A DNA stretch of 64,000 nt. Source: Bacteroides gallinarum DSM 18171 = JCM 13658. GTDB lineage: Bacteria; Bacteroidota; Bacteroidia; Bacteroidales; Bacteroidaceae. Both the position numbers and the translations under genes were made by a program. Positions 15,495 to 23,705 of the stretch are shown here, one piece after another; the first letter of the stretch is position 1; each line of letters begins with the position of its first letter. The notes below the pieces were generated by a model, which saw only the letters and a list, made by a program, of their open reading frames with translations, did no database searches and was not told the DNA's origin. The stretch is taken from NCBI RefSeq assembly GCF_000374365.1, contig NZ_KB894116.1, forward strand, positions 62,001-126,000, written 5' to 3'.

Positions 15495-15660
15495 ATTCGC
15501 CTTTATTGTGAATTTGGTGATAATTTCTATGCAAAAATACCGAATCCATCCCAAACCGTCAAATATTCCAAAGCAATTCTTCATTCTCTTTGCGAAATAT
15601 TTCACACCACATTCGCATAAATAGGGAATTGCAGGTTCTGAAACAAGCAGATTCATATCG

Positions 15661-16563
15661 TTACGGCATCTTTTTCTTCCCGACAAGAATGTCATTGAGG
15701 TCTTTGTAGAGCGGATAGGCTTCCATCATGTCATGCACGGCATCGCCTTTGAGTTCCCGAAGCATGTCCACCACTCGCCGTCCGGCATCGTCATTGTCGA
15801 GATAGCAATAGATGTGCTTGTAGGCTTTCAGCCGTGGTAATGCCTTGGGCAAGTTGTTCACCGAGTTCAGCACCAACAGGTTTGAGCCATAACAGGGTAC
15901 GGACAACCGTTCCAGTTTCCGCAAGGTCAGAAAGGACAGGTAATCCATGAATCCCTCGAACAGACACACGCTGTCCGTTTGCCCTTGTGAAATCAATGAC
16001 ACCGCTTTCGGGGCAATGCACCCTTTATAATAAGGATTGCGAGTCTCATAACCACCCGCTTCGTTGGGAAACGCGATGGCATAGTAACTTTTCCCATGAC
16101 AAGTGTAATGCGCTTCCCTACATTCTTGTCTGGCTATTTCCATGTCTATGCCTCGTTTGGACAGGTAGGAGAGCAAAGGAATGGATATCAACGCTTGCAA
16201 CCGCAGGTTCTGGAATGCAGCCGCTTGCGGTTGCTTGCCATCAGTTGCGGACTGTTGCGAATGTGGTACGAATGTCCGCACCTTCAAGGGCACGGCAGGA
16301 GCCGCCTGTTCTATCATCTTCAATACTTTGGAGATGTTTGAAGTACGGTACACCAATAACGCAAGGTCAATGATGTCGCCACTTTTGGTCGTACCAAAAT
16401 CATACCATACATTGCGGTTCTTGTTCACTTTGAAAGACGGATCTTCGTCTTCACGGTAAGGTGCGTGATACCATGCGGACGCTGTGGTTTCCCTGATCGG
16501 TCGGATGCCGATGGCCAGCAGAAAATCCACGATAGCTATTTGTTTGATTTGCAATATATTCAT
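15661..16563 (-). CDS. Toprim-domain DNA primase of the mobile element
   Basis: A 300-residue primase-like protein: a CHC2-like N-terminal part without an obvious full zinc site (YREDEDPSFKVNKNRNVWYDFGTTKSGDIIDLALL, about 35-75) and a Toprim domain (about 195-285; VCLFEGFMDYLSFL with the catalytic Glu, then IYCYLDNDDAGRRV with the DxD motif). Proteins of this type correspond to PrmN1 of NBU1, which is needed for excision and replication of that element. The gene lies downstream of the RepA-like ATPase, as orf3-prmN1 does in NBU1. Its ATG overlaps the stop of a 19-codon mini-ORF by ATGA, suggesting coupled translation. The NBU1 comparison is by gene order and domain. Confidence 0.85.
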   Translation of the reverse strand: MNILQIKQIAIVDFLLAIGIRPIRETTASAWYHAPYREDEDPSFKVNKNRNVWYDFGTTKSGDIIDLALLVYRTSNISKVLKMIEQAAPAVPLKVRTFVPHSQQSATDGKQPQAAAFQNLRLQALISIPLLSYLSKRGIDMEIARQECREAHYTCHGKSYYAIAFPNEAGGYETRNPYYKGCIAPKAVSLISQGQTDSVCLFEGFMDYLSFLTLRKLERLSVPCYGSNLLVLNSVNNLPKALPRLKAYKHIYCYLDNDDAGRRVVDMLRELKGDAVHDMMEAYPLYKDLNDILVGKKKMP

Positions 16564-16823
16564 ATTATTCTATTTTTCATTTTGATGAATATTGGAGTGG
16601 ATATAACCAAGTTTACCATATATATACGCCCTGCGTAAACTAAACCTGTTCCGCTTTCCAATCTATCATTTTAGGCGGTGGAATGCCGGTTTGCCCCGTT
16701 TGTCATATATATACGCCTTGTGTTAAACTAAACCTCTATGCTCCCAATCTTCCATACCGGGTTGTGCCGGGATAGAAGTTCTCCAAGTTTATCATATATA
16801 TACCCTCCCGTTAAACTAAACCT
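16560..16823 (-). repeat. Three direct modules with TATATATATG starts and mini-ORFs
   Basis: Between the RepA-like and primase genes a conserved block occurs three times at 87- and 89-bp spacing. On the minus strand each copy reads GGTTTAGTTTA(A)C, 3-4 variable bases, then a G-rich segment and TATATATATG. The copies lie at 16793-16823, 16704-16735 and 16617-16647. Each ATG opens a short frame: 19 codons (16736-16795), 11 codons (16671-16706, followed by 9 codons at 16640-16669) and 19 codons (16560-16619). The last overlaps the primase ATG. The RepA-like gene itself ends in GTT TAG inside the first block. The blocks may be iterons, coupling leaders or both. Confidence 0.85.
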
Positions 16824-17904
16824 CTTTGTGGTCGGAGTCATCCCCATTGTTCAATACTTCCGGCAGATAAACATAAGCCTTGTCCTTTTTGACGATGACG
16901 CCCCTGCCCATCAGGTACTTGTTCAGTTCGATGCAGACATTGCGTCCGCGCTTGAAACCGATTTCCGCATACCCTTGCCGCAAAGACTTGATGAGAAGTC
17001 CATATCCTACGATGGGGCCGCTTCCGAATGCAATTTCCAACGCTTTTGCGTGCTGGGCATCCGTGATGGCCTCAGTTGTGGGTTTACGTTCTTGCGTGAA
17101 AGCGTAATCCTCTACCAGTTCCGGCAGAGCCTCTCGGTTGATGCGGAACGCGAAAGGTTGGAACTCCCTTTCCCGGATGTGCATCGCCTTGACCTCGCTG
17201 ATGTTGCTGTCAAACTGGCTCTTGGTCACTTGCAGGATGGTTTCTGCCTTGTTATTCAGTTCGGTACCGATATGCCCCCGCGTGTTGTCATCACCTTTGT
17301 TCAAGTGCAGCACGGTGTGGATGTGCAGGTCATGCATACTCGACCAGCGCATCAGGTCGTTTATCAAGTCCACGGACTCGCTGGGGCTGTTGATGTCGTA
17401 CATCAGGTCGCGGATGCCGTCTATCACGACAAAGCCTATCTCCGGGTCGGAAGCAAGCGCATGGTTGATGATTTGCCTCCGCTGCTTGGGACTGTACTCC
17501 CGCAACATGAAAAACACCAACCTGTCCGTTTCCCGGTCTGTCGGCATCCCGGCCAGTTTGAGGATGCGCTCCAGCACTTTGTGGCAGTGGCATTTGCTCT
17601 GCTCGGTGTCCACATACAGCACCTTGTGTTTCCCTTCGGGCAGGTGGGCCTTGTAATGCAGGATGTTTTTGCCTGACAAAGCCGACGCCACAATGGCAGC
17701 GCAGTTGAAGGTCTTCTTGCTCTTGGGCTTGCCCACGGACGCGCTGAAATTTCCGAGCGTGGCGATGGTGATGCCGTCCACCTGCACGATTTCAGGAGGG
17801 TAGGCGTATGTTTCTGTCACCCGCAGCCGGATGAAGCTCAATATCTGCTCGTAAACCTGCCTGTCGATGTCTTCCGACACCGGTATGATTCCGTGTGTGT
17901 TCAT
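16816..17904 (-). CDS. RepA-like (RecA-fold) helicase/ATPase of the mobile element
   Basis: A 362-residue P-loop ATPase of the RepA/DnaB-like type. It has a variant Walker A (GKPKSKKT, near residue 58) and Walker B (FVVIDGIRDL, near residue 150). A central HTVLHLNKG segment resembles the helicase sensor region. The C-terminal third (about 285-350) looks like a winged helix that could bind DNA. In NBU1-type elements the gene at this position is orf3, needed for excision, and RepA-like ATPases support replication after excision. The ATG overlaps the stop of the upstream HTH gene by 4 bp. Its stop lies in the first of three direct modules. Confidence 0.82.
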   Translation of the reverse strand: MNTHGIIPVSEDIDRQVYEQILSFIRLRVTETYAYPPEIVQVDGITIATLGNFSASVGKPKSKKTFNCAAIVASALSGKNILHYKAHLPEGKHKVLYVDTEQSKCHCHKVLERILKLAGMPTDRETDRLVFFMLREYSPKQRRQIINHALASDPEIGFVVIDGIRDLMYDINSPSESVDLINDLMRWSSMHDLHIHTVLHLNKGDDNTRGHIGTELNNKAETILQVTKSQFDSNISEVKAMHIREREFQPFAFRINREALPELVEDYAFTQERKPTTEAITDAQHAKALEIAFGSGPIVGYGLLIKSLRQGYAEIGFKRGRNVCIELNKYLMGRGVIVKKDKAYVYLPEVLNNGDDSDHKEV

Positions 17905-18347
17905 GGCTTCTTCCCTTTCTTCATTGGTTGGCTTCCGGTTCCCATATTGATTCCGGCAAGTGCCGCTTGCCGTTCAATTTCCCGGTTGGACAGCACCGGA
18001 TTCCGGCGTTTCCAGTCGTCCAACGCCTTCCGTTCAAAGAAGATGTGTTTGCCATTCGGCTTCGAGAACGGTATCTCGTGGGTGGACGTGAGACGGTACA
18101 AATGGCCGGTGGATATGTTCAGGTACTTGGCCGCTTCTTCCACGTTGAACACTTCCTTCAAGATGTAAAGCTGCCGTTCCACTTCCTCAAACCGGGCAAT
18201 CAATGCCTCCAATGTACCAAAACGGCTGATGAACTCCTCTATGACCGTTATCTTGTCCAATACACAGTCAATGTCCTCCATCCGTTTCAATATGGAGTGG
18301 ACGGCTTCCACCCGCTCCAATGTTTCCAAAAATCCAGATTCCGTCAT
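17901..18347 (-). CDS. Helix-turn-helix (excisionase-like) protein
   Basis: A 148-residue protein with a long N-terminal coiled coil (about 1-62) and a MerR/excisionase-like HTH (about 65-115: FNVEEAAKYLNISTGHLYRLTS, then FSKPNGKHIFFERKALDDW). The tail is basic. It overlaps both neighbours by 4 bp, forming a tightly coupled three-gene block with the other HTH gene and the RepA-like gene. By position it corresponds to orf2x/orf2 of NBU1, which act in excision. That assignment rests on gene order. Confidence 0.82.
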   Translation of the reverse strand: MTESGFLETLERVEAVHSILKRMEDIDCVLDKITVIEEFISRFGTLEALIARFEEVERQLYILKEVFNVEEAAKYLNISTGHLYRLTSTHEIPFSKPNGKHIFFERKALDDWKRRNPVLSNREIERQAALAGINMGTGSQPMKKGKKP

Positions 18348-18697
18348 ATGCCCATTCCTTTAAGTTCCACTTCCGTTACTTCATCCAGACAGGGCAATTC
18401 CCCACATTCATGGTTGCGGCACAGCCAACCGTCCAATTCCCGTTTGCTGAAAAACAGGAGCTTGCCGCTGGGCTTGTAGTGCGGCACCTTTCCCGTTTTT
18501 GTCAGCTTGTAAAGCTGGCTGTCCGAAAGTCCGGTGTACCGGCAAGCCTCTTTGAAGTTGAGCGTGTCCTTGATGCAGTACAGCAGCTTTTCCACTTTTT
18601 CCACCTGCGCTTGTAGCAGGCTCAGTCTCAACAGGCAGGACGGGCATTCCACCCGTTCAGGCTGTTCATTCGTTGAAGTTCGTTGTTGTTCCATCAT
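18344..18697 (-). CDS. Helix-turn-helix (excisionase-like) protein
   Basis: A 117-residue protein with a Cys pair near the start (VECPSCLLRL), a short coiled coil, and an HTH (about 45-95: LNFKEACRYTGLSDSQLYKLTK, then YKPSGKLLFFSKRELDGW). It belongs to the same family as the genes at 17901 and 399. It is the first gene of a coupled block leading into the RepA-like ATPase and overlaps the next gene by ATGA. A perfect 17-bp palindrome at 18805-18821 lies 108 bp upstream of its start and could be its operator. It is probably an excision or regulatory factor of the ICE. Confidence 0.82.
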   Translation of the reverse strand: MMEQQRTSTNEQPERVECPSCLLRLSLLQAQVEKVEKLLYCIKDTLNFKEACRYTGLSDSQLYKLTKTGKVPHYKPSGKLLFFSKRELDGWLCRNHECGELPCLDEVTEVELKGMGI

Positions 18698-18804
18698 TCT
18701 TGCATTTTAAGTTGGACAATGAAGGAGGTTCGCCCTCCAAAACTTGTTTCGTTTCAGGGGGCGAAATTAGGCTCTTGCTTCCAAACGGTTGCACGGCCAA
18801 CAGT

Positions 18805-18821
18805 AACAGTTCGGAACTGTT
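18805..18821. promoter_or_regulatory. 17-bp perfect palindrome, candidate operator
   Basis: Arms AACAGTTC and GAACTGTT flank a single G. It sits in the 150-bp spacer between the broken 274-residue gene and the two HTH genes, the place where a self-regulating HTH protein would bind. A weaker hairpin (TTCGCCCTC with GGGGGCGAA) lies nearby at about 18729-18765. Confidence 0.5.
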
Positions 18822-18847
18822 GCTCCAACTATTGCTGTTTTGCCTTG

Positions 18848-19673
18848 TCATTTGCTGGCTGTCCCGTCATTTGAAAGCTGTTCTTGCACTTGTTGGACGC
18901 ATTCCTGGATTTTCTTCTGCATACTGTTCGGGGTATTTCTCGCATGGGTCAGCGCGTTAGAGAACTGCTCATGCCTTAAGGGCCTGTTGCCCTTTGGACT
19001 GAGTATGCTTCCGGCCTGTTCCAGCAAGTTCTGCCAACGGGGAAGGATAAGGCCATGCCGGCACAACTGGTCAAAGAAGTAGGCAAGCATTCGGTTGTTG
19101 CGCGACCGCAGCGGAACAAGCAGTTTGCCATCCAAAAGAGAACGCAGGATGGATGCGTCAATGGCTTCCACAAACACGCGAGCCTCATTGGCACAATCGG
19201 CAATGAGGCTCAGTTGGTCATCGTCAAGGCAGCAGCCCAACGACAAGGAATGGTTTTGCACGGCGGTGGAGGGCACGGCTGCACCCGCTTCTTGCCCCGG
19301 AGGAGCTTCCGTCGTGTAGTACAAGTGCAACAGGTCTTTCAAGGTGGCGTCATCGGGCGTACCCGCTTCAGAGAACCGCACAAGGAGATCTTTCCGTGTG
19401 AATAGGATTCGTCTCAGGATGCCGAGGTTCTTCCGGTGCTCGTTCAATCCTGCCGCATCACGTCGGTCGGTGTGGTGGTGGTTGTTCAGAAAATCTGCGG
19501 CAAACAGTTTGTACAGTTTTCTGCCGTTCACAACTTCGGACTGGTACATGGTTACCGCTTCCCTGAGCAGGGAGTTCAGGTCACTTTGCAATACACGGCC
19601 TGCCAAATGAGTATTGGCACGGTTCGCCTGTCCTTTTTTTAAAAGCAGGCATCTTCTTACGCTTTCTAATCAT
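18848..19673 (-). CDS. ICE protein split by a frameshift at an A7 tract
   Basis: The main open frame gives 252 residues but its only upstream start is a TTG at 19606. A short frame that starts at ATG 19673 (MIRKRKKMPAFKK) enters a run of seven A at 19640-19634. If one A is skipped, it continues as GQANRANTHL straight into the 252-residue frame, giving a 274-residue protein. Without the skip it ends after 30 codons. I do not recognise the family. The protein is helical and soluble, with no membrane segment. It lies between the recombinases and the HTH genes. Possible causes are transcriptional slippage, a phase-variable tract, a mutation or a sequencing error. Confidence 0.6.
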
Positions 19674-19698
19674 ACTGTAAAAATTTAGAGGGTTATTA

Positions 19699-20844
19699 TC
19701 ACTGGACGAATGCGTTATCCAACAGGGAAACCGCATCGTCTTTCTTACTGTTGATGATTTTTGCGTAACGCTGTGTGTGCCGAATGGTGGTGTGGCCGAG
19801 CAACTGACTGGTCGTGTAAATGTCAACCCCGGCGGTCAGGGCAAGGGTCGCGAATGCGTGCCTACTTGTGTGAAAGCAGACGTGCTTATAAATACCAGCT
19901 TTCTCCACCCAATCACATAACACAGTCTTGTAACCTCGGTTCAACTTGGGGAACACTGGAGTGTCCGGCGTTGCTCCGCTTTGCTTCGGCAACCATTTTC
20001 TTGCATTCATGTTCAACGGAAGGTAAAGTTGGATGCCAGTCTTGAACTGCGTTATTTCCACCTGCCACTTGCCGTTGTTTTTTATGATATGCTTCCAACA
20101 AAGGCTCTCTAAATCACTTATACGCAATCCGCAGAAACAAGAAAACAAGAATGCGGCTTTCAACTGTCGGCTCTGGCATGGGGTGGCAATAAGCCGCTTC
20201 ACCTCATCTACAGTGAGGTATTCACGTTTTGATTCAGTTTCGGAAAGCGTACTTGTTTTAACGCTTTTAAAAGGCGAAGTGCGCAAAATGTTCTCTTTTA
20301 CTGCATAATTCAGGGCTGCACGGATATAACGGACATAGGCTCCCACTGATGTTTTCTTCAGTTTCCCCTTGTTGACTTTGTACATTTTTCTGTTCCCCAA
20401 CCATTCGATGAATCCCATAATGTAGTTACGGTCAACTTCTGCCAATATAACTTCACCATTATATTTTTCCACCTCTGAGATTATCCTTTCAACCATCTTT
20501 ACGGTTGCTGTGGAGGAATGTTCAGCAACTTTATCCCGATAAATTCTCATCCAGTCAGTGAACAGCATTTTGGCCTTGTAAGATCGGTCGGTTATACCCG
20601 CCACTTTATTAGTCAATTCCAAAATCCTCTCAGCCTTGATTGCGTTTGCCTTGGCCATCGTATTGGCATTTTGAATCTTTGCCGCCACTCCATCTTCAGG
20701 CACAAGATAGAGCTTGAGGAACTGGTAACTCCTCCTGCCATCATGGTAAATGTCCAGATAGATGGAGGTATTCCCGTTCTTCAACCTATTAAATCGAAGT
20801 CTTACTGGCTCTTTGGCTTTTACTTGTTTCTTGGGTCGTGCCAT
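19699..20844 (-). CDS. Tyrosine recombinase (integrase), downstream copy
   Basis: A 381-residue phage-integrase-family recombinase with an arm-type N-terminus, a SAM-like core-binding domain (about 95-195) and a catalytic domain (about 210-375). Catalytic residues are visible: Arg in CGLRISDLE, His-x-x-Arg in HTSRHAFAT, His in LLGHTTIRHTQRY and the nucleophile Tyr in QRYAKI. This is the Bacteroides mobile-element type that starts with a LRFNRLKNGNTSIYLDIY stretch. It lies 11 bp downstream of a similar recombinase, so both are probably co-transcribed. One or both should integrate and excise the element. Length and active site look intact. Confidence 0.93.
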   Translation of the reverse strand: MARPKKQVKAKEPVRLRFNRLKNGNTSIYLDIYHDGRRSYQFLKLYLVPEDGVAAKIQNANTMAKANAIKAERILELTNKVAGITDRSYKAKMLFTDWMRIYRDKVAEHSSTATVKMVERIISEVEKYNGEVILAEVDRNYIMGFIEWLGNRKMYKVNKGKLKKTSVGAYVRYIRAALNYAVKENILRTSPFKSVKTSTLSETESKREYLTVDEVKRLIATPCQSRQLKAAFLFSCFCGLRISDLESLCWKHIIKNNGKWQVEITQFKTGIQLYLPLNMNARKWLPKQSGATPDTPVFPKLNRGYKTVLCDWVEKAGIYKHVCFHTSRHAFATLALTAGVDIYTTSQLLGHTTIRHTQRYAKIINSKKDDAVSLLDNAFVQ

Positions 20845-20855
20845 AATCGCTCATT

Positions 20856-21992
20856 TTAAGGTTCATCAAATAAGGCATCAATCATCATGACTGCCTGTTC
20901 TTTCTTCACATCTATTATCTTGGCGTAAATTTGCGTGATTTGCACATTGCTATGCCCCATTAGCAGGCTCGTGGTGTACAAATCAGCTCCCATTGTCAGT
21001 TCCATAGTGGCAAAGGTATGGCGGCTCATATGGTAGCAGACCTTCTTGTTTATCCCCGCATCTTTTGCCCATTTGCCCAAAATTTTCGATATAGTGGTTT
21101 CACTCGGCAAAGAAAAAACACATTCCTCCACCTTACCTTTGTTCTCAGGTAAAAAATATTGAGCCTGTTTATTCAAGGGCAAATACAGTAAGGCTTCTGT
21201 TTTTTTCTGCCTTAATTCAAGGTGGATTTTATCACTTTCATAAATCACATCTTTCCAAAGCAAGGCACGGACATCGCTGATGCGCAAACCACAGAAGCAG
21301 GAGAATAAGAATGCCTTTTTCACATCCTCCTTTGCACAAGGAGTGTCTATCAACTTCTTCACTTCGTCAATGGTAAGGTATTCGCGTTTTTTCTGTTTCC
21401 CCTGTATGGCTTTCCGGTCAACCGCTTCTGCCGGATTGAATGACAATATTTCTTCTTCTACGGCTAACCCCAAAGCAGCAATAATACAGGCGAGTAGATT
21501 TGATATGGTCTTCTTGGCAAAAGGACGGTTGGTTCTGTAGGATTTAGTTTCCGTCATGTGCTGTACAAAACCTTCAAGGAAATTTTTGTCCACATCACAT
21601 AACATTGCCTTGGGAGCATAAAGTTCAAGTTGCTTGACAGTGGAATGGACGACCTTTTCCACAGAGGTCTTGCCATCCTTTGTTTTTTTCTCTGAATAAA
21701 CATATAACCAATCCGTTAGCAACACTTTGGCCTTGTCAGAAAGATCCTTTTGTGGTTTTTTGTTGGTGATGTCCAAAATGCGTTGTGCCTTGATTGCATT
21801 GGCGGCTTTGAGCGTATGTTCATTTTGCGCCCTGGCTTCGGCTGAATTCTCCGGCACGAGGTAGAGTTTTAAAAACTCATAGCGTCTCTTCTTCTCGTAA
21901 TAAATGTCGAGATAGATAGACTTGTTCCCGTTTTCCAATTCCTTAAAACGGATCCGGACGGGTACAGAATCCGATTTCTTTGTCCGTGCCAT
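20856..21992 (-). CDS. Tyrosine recombinase (integrase), first copy
   Basis: A 378-residue tyrosine recombinase with the same layout as its neighbour: IRFKELENGNKSIYLDIYYE at the N-terminus, a core-binding domain, and catalytic residues in CGLRISDVRA, HMSRHTFATME, LMGHSNVQ and the Tyr in QIYAKI. The two are paralogues but have diverged clearly. It is the outermost ICE gene, with its own promoter at 22026-22056, so the attachment site is expected just to the right. Two recombinases in tandem occur in other Bacteroides elements, where both may be needed or one may direct excision. Confidence 0.93.
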   Translation of the reverse strand: MARTKKSDSVPVRIRFKELENGNKSIYLDIYYEKKRRYEFLKLYLVPENSAEARAQNEHTLKAANAIKAQRILDITNKKPQKDLSDKAKVLLTDWLYVYSEKKTKDGKTSVEKVVHSTVKQLELYAPKAMLCDVDKNFLEGFVQHMTETKSYRTNRPFAKKTISNLLACIIAALGLAVEEEILSFNPAEAVDRKAIQGKQKKREYLTIDEVKKLIDTPCAKEDVKKAFLFSCFCGLRISDVRALLWKDVIYESDKIHLELRQKKTEALLYLPLNKQAQYFLPENKGKVEECVFSLPSETTISKILGKWAKDAGINKKVCYHMSRHTFATMELTMGADLYTTSLLMGHSNVQITQIYAKIIDVKKEQAVMMIDALFDEP

Positions 21993-22025
21993 GACTTCCT
22001 TCTTGGTTAATTGTTACTGCATATG

Positions 22026-22056
22026 CAAAGGTAACAAAACACATTCAAACTACCAA
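22026..22056 (-). promoter_or_regulatory. Promoter for the tandem recombinases
   Basis: The minus strand reads TTG (22056-22054), 20 bp, then TACCTTTG (22033-22026), 34 bp before the ATG. Both boxes and spacing fit the Bacteroides consensus. Confidence 0.65.
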
Positions 22057-22218
22057 GAAATGAATAACAAAAAAGTAACATATAATGCAAGAATAAAGCC
22101 GTGATAAGGCAAAATCAGAAAACAATGCTATTTGTATGATTTCAAATAAATGATTGATATTCAGTTTTATATTCTATATTATTTGTGTTTTATATAACAC
22201 TTATGAATAAACTAAAGA

Positions 22219-22446
22219 GGGTGTACTGAAATTCACCACAGATTACACGGATTGACACAGATTTCTTAATTTATCAGCAGATGATGCAGACCTCATAGGT
22301 CTTATTTCAGACAAAAGAACAGAAGAACAAAAGAACAGATTTTCTCTTTTGTCCTTTTGTTCTTCTGTCTAAACTCTCATTCTTCTGTCTGAATAATAAA
22401 AGTCCGTATCAATCCGTGTAATCTGTGGTGAACCTCAGTACACCCC
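22219..22446. repeat. Chromosomal inverted-repeat element, copy 1
   Basis: A long inverted repeat with GGGTGTACTGA at the left and TCAGTACACCC at the right. Inner arms ATTCACCACAGATTACACGG and its complement CCGTGTAATCTGTGGTGAA follow. Between them is a second imperfect inverted region built from ACAAAAGAACAGAAGAAC-like sequence. Related elements occur at 49761-49856 and 60392-60565. It lies beyond the recombinase genes and just past the end of oadB, so it marks chromosome rather than ICE. It has no coding capacity. It may act as a bidirectional terminator or as a non-autonomous repeat. Confidence 0.8.
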
Positions 22447-22469
22447 TTCATCATATCATCGTCTCCCCC

Positions 22470-23705
22470 TTATCCGAGGAACGAAATCAGCACGCCCGCC
22501 GCCACCGCAGAGCCGATGACACCGGAAATATTACTGGACATACAGTAATTCAGCACATGGTTCTTGGGGTCGTACTTGGTTGCAATCTCGTTGCATACGC
22601 GGCTCGCCATAGGCACGGCACTCAGCCCCGTAGCACCGATTAGCGGGTTGATTTTCTTCTTGGAGAACAGGTTGAACAGCTTCACGAAGAAGATACCGCC
22701 CGAGATAGACAAGGCAAATGCAAGGAAACCGCCGACAACGATACCGATAGTAGTCCAGTTGAGGAACGCTTCGCTCGTCATGGTAGCACCCACGCTCAAC
22801 CCCAGGAAGATAGTAGCCGCATTCATGATGCTGTTAGCCGCTGCATCGAACAGGCGGCTGGTATCGGAACCGATTTCCTTAATCAAGTTACCGAACATCA
22901 GCATACCGATTAAGGGCACTGCCGTAGGCACGAAAAGGGCAACAATGGTAGTAACGGCTATCGGAAAGACAATCTTCAATACACGCAAGTTCTTTATCTC
23001 TGTTTTCGAAGGATAAAGTTTCTCCTGCTCCTTCATGTTAATCATCAGCTCCTTCTTGCTGCAAAGCAGTTTCACAACCAATGGAATGATAACCGGAACC
23101 AGCGCCATGTACGAGTAGGCAGCAATGGCGATAGGACCCAACAAGTGCGGGGCGAGCTTGATAGTGGTAAAGATAGCCGTAGGGCCGTCTGCACCGCCGA
23201 TAATACCCAATGCACCGGCTTCCTGCGGTGTAAAGCCAATCATTACCGCACACAACAACACCGTAAAGATACCGAGCTGTGCAGCCGCACCGAATATGGA
23301 AAGGCGCAGATTGCGGAGCATAGGTCCGAAGTCCGTCAGCGCACCCACACCCATAAAGATGATAGGCGGCAGGAACCCGGTCTTTATCAGCATGTAATAG
23401 ATGAAGTTCATCAGTCCGAGGTCGTGCGCAATCTCGTGCAACGGCATCTCCCAGATGTTCTTCAACACTCCGTTCACCATTACCATACCGTTTTCATCCG
23501 CTTGAATCACACCCATATCGCCTCCGGGGAAGTTGGCGATGAGCACGCCGAAAGCAATGGGAACCAGCAGCAGCGGCTCGTAATGCTTCCTGATACCCAG
23601 ATACAGCAAAATGAAGGCAATGGCATACATTACAAGGAACGACGGGTCGGCAATGATATTGCTGAACGCCGTCATATCATAGAGTTTTGCAAATATATCT
23701 TCCAT
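22470..23705 (-). CDS. oadB: Na+-translocating decarboxylase beta subunit
   Basis: A 411-residue polytopic membrane protein of the OadB/MmdB/GcdB family. This subunit decarboxylates carboxybiotin and uses the energy to export Na+. Family motifs are visible: GVGALTDFGPML and LGIIGGADGPTAIF in the middle, NAATIFLGLSVGATM, and a C-terminal GATGLSAVPMASRV with NPKNHVLNYCMSSNISG-like ending. Its ATG overlaps the oadA stop by one base (TAATG), so translation is coupled. With OadA and OadG it forms an inner-membrane Na+ pump probably acting on oxaloacetate, or on methylmalonyl-CoA with another alpha subunit. Confidence 0.93.
   Translation of the reverse strand: MEDIFAKLYDMTAFSNIIADPSFLVMYAIAFILLYLGIRKHYEPLLLVPIAFGVLIANFPGGDMGVIQADENGMVMVNGVLKNIWEMPLHEIAHDLGLMNFIYYMLIKTGFLPPIIFMGVGALTDFGPMLRNLRLSIFGAAAQLGIFTVLLCAVMIGFTPQEAGALGIIGGADGPTAIFTTIKLAPHLLGPIAIAAYSYMALVPVIIPLVVKLLCSKKELMINMKEQEKLYPSKTEIKNLRVLKIVFPIAVTTIVALFVPTAVPLIGMLMFGNLIKEIGSDTSRLFDAAANSIMNAATIFLGLSVGATMTSEAFLNWTTIGIVVGGFLAFALSISGGIFFVKLFNLFSKKKINPLIGATGLSAVPMASRVCNEIATKYDPKNHVLNYCMSSNISGVIGSAVAAGVLISFLG

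Noticed and set aside
22034..22219. Attempt to define the ICE attachment core
   Set aside because: Only one end of the element is in the window, so no direct repeat can be identified and no tRNA gene is present.
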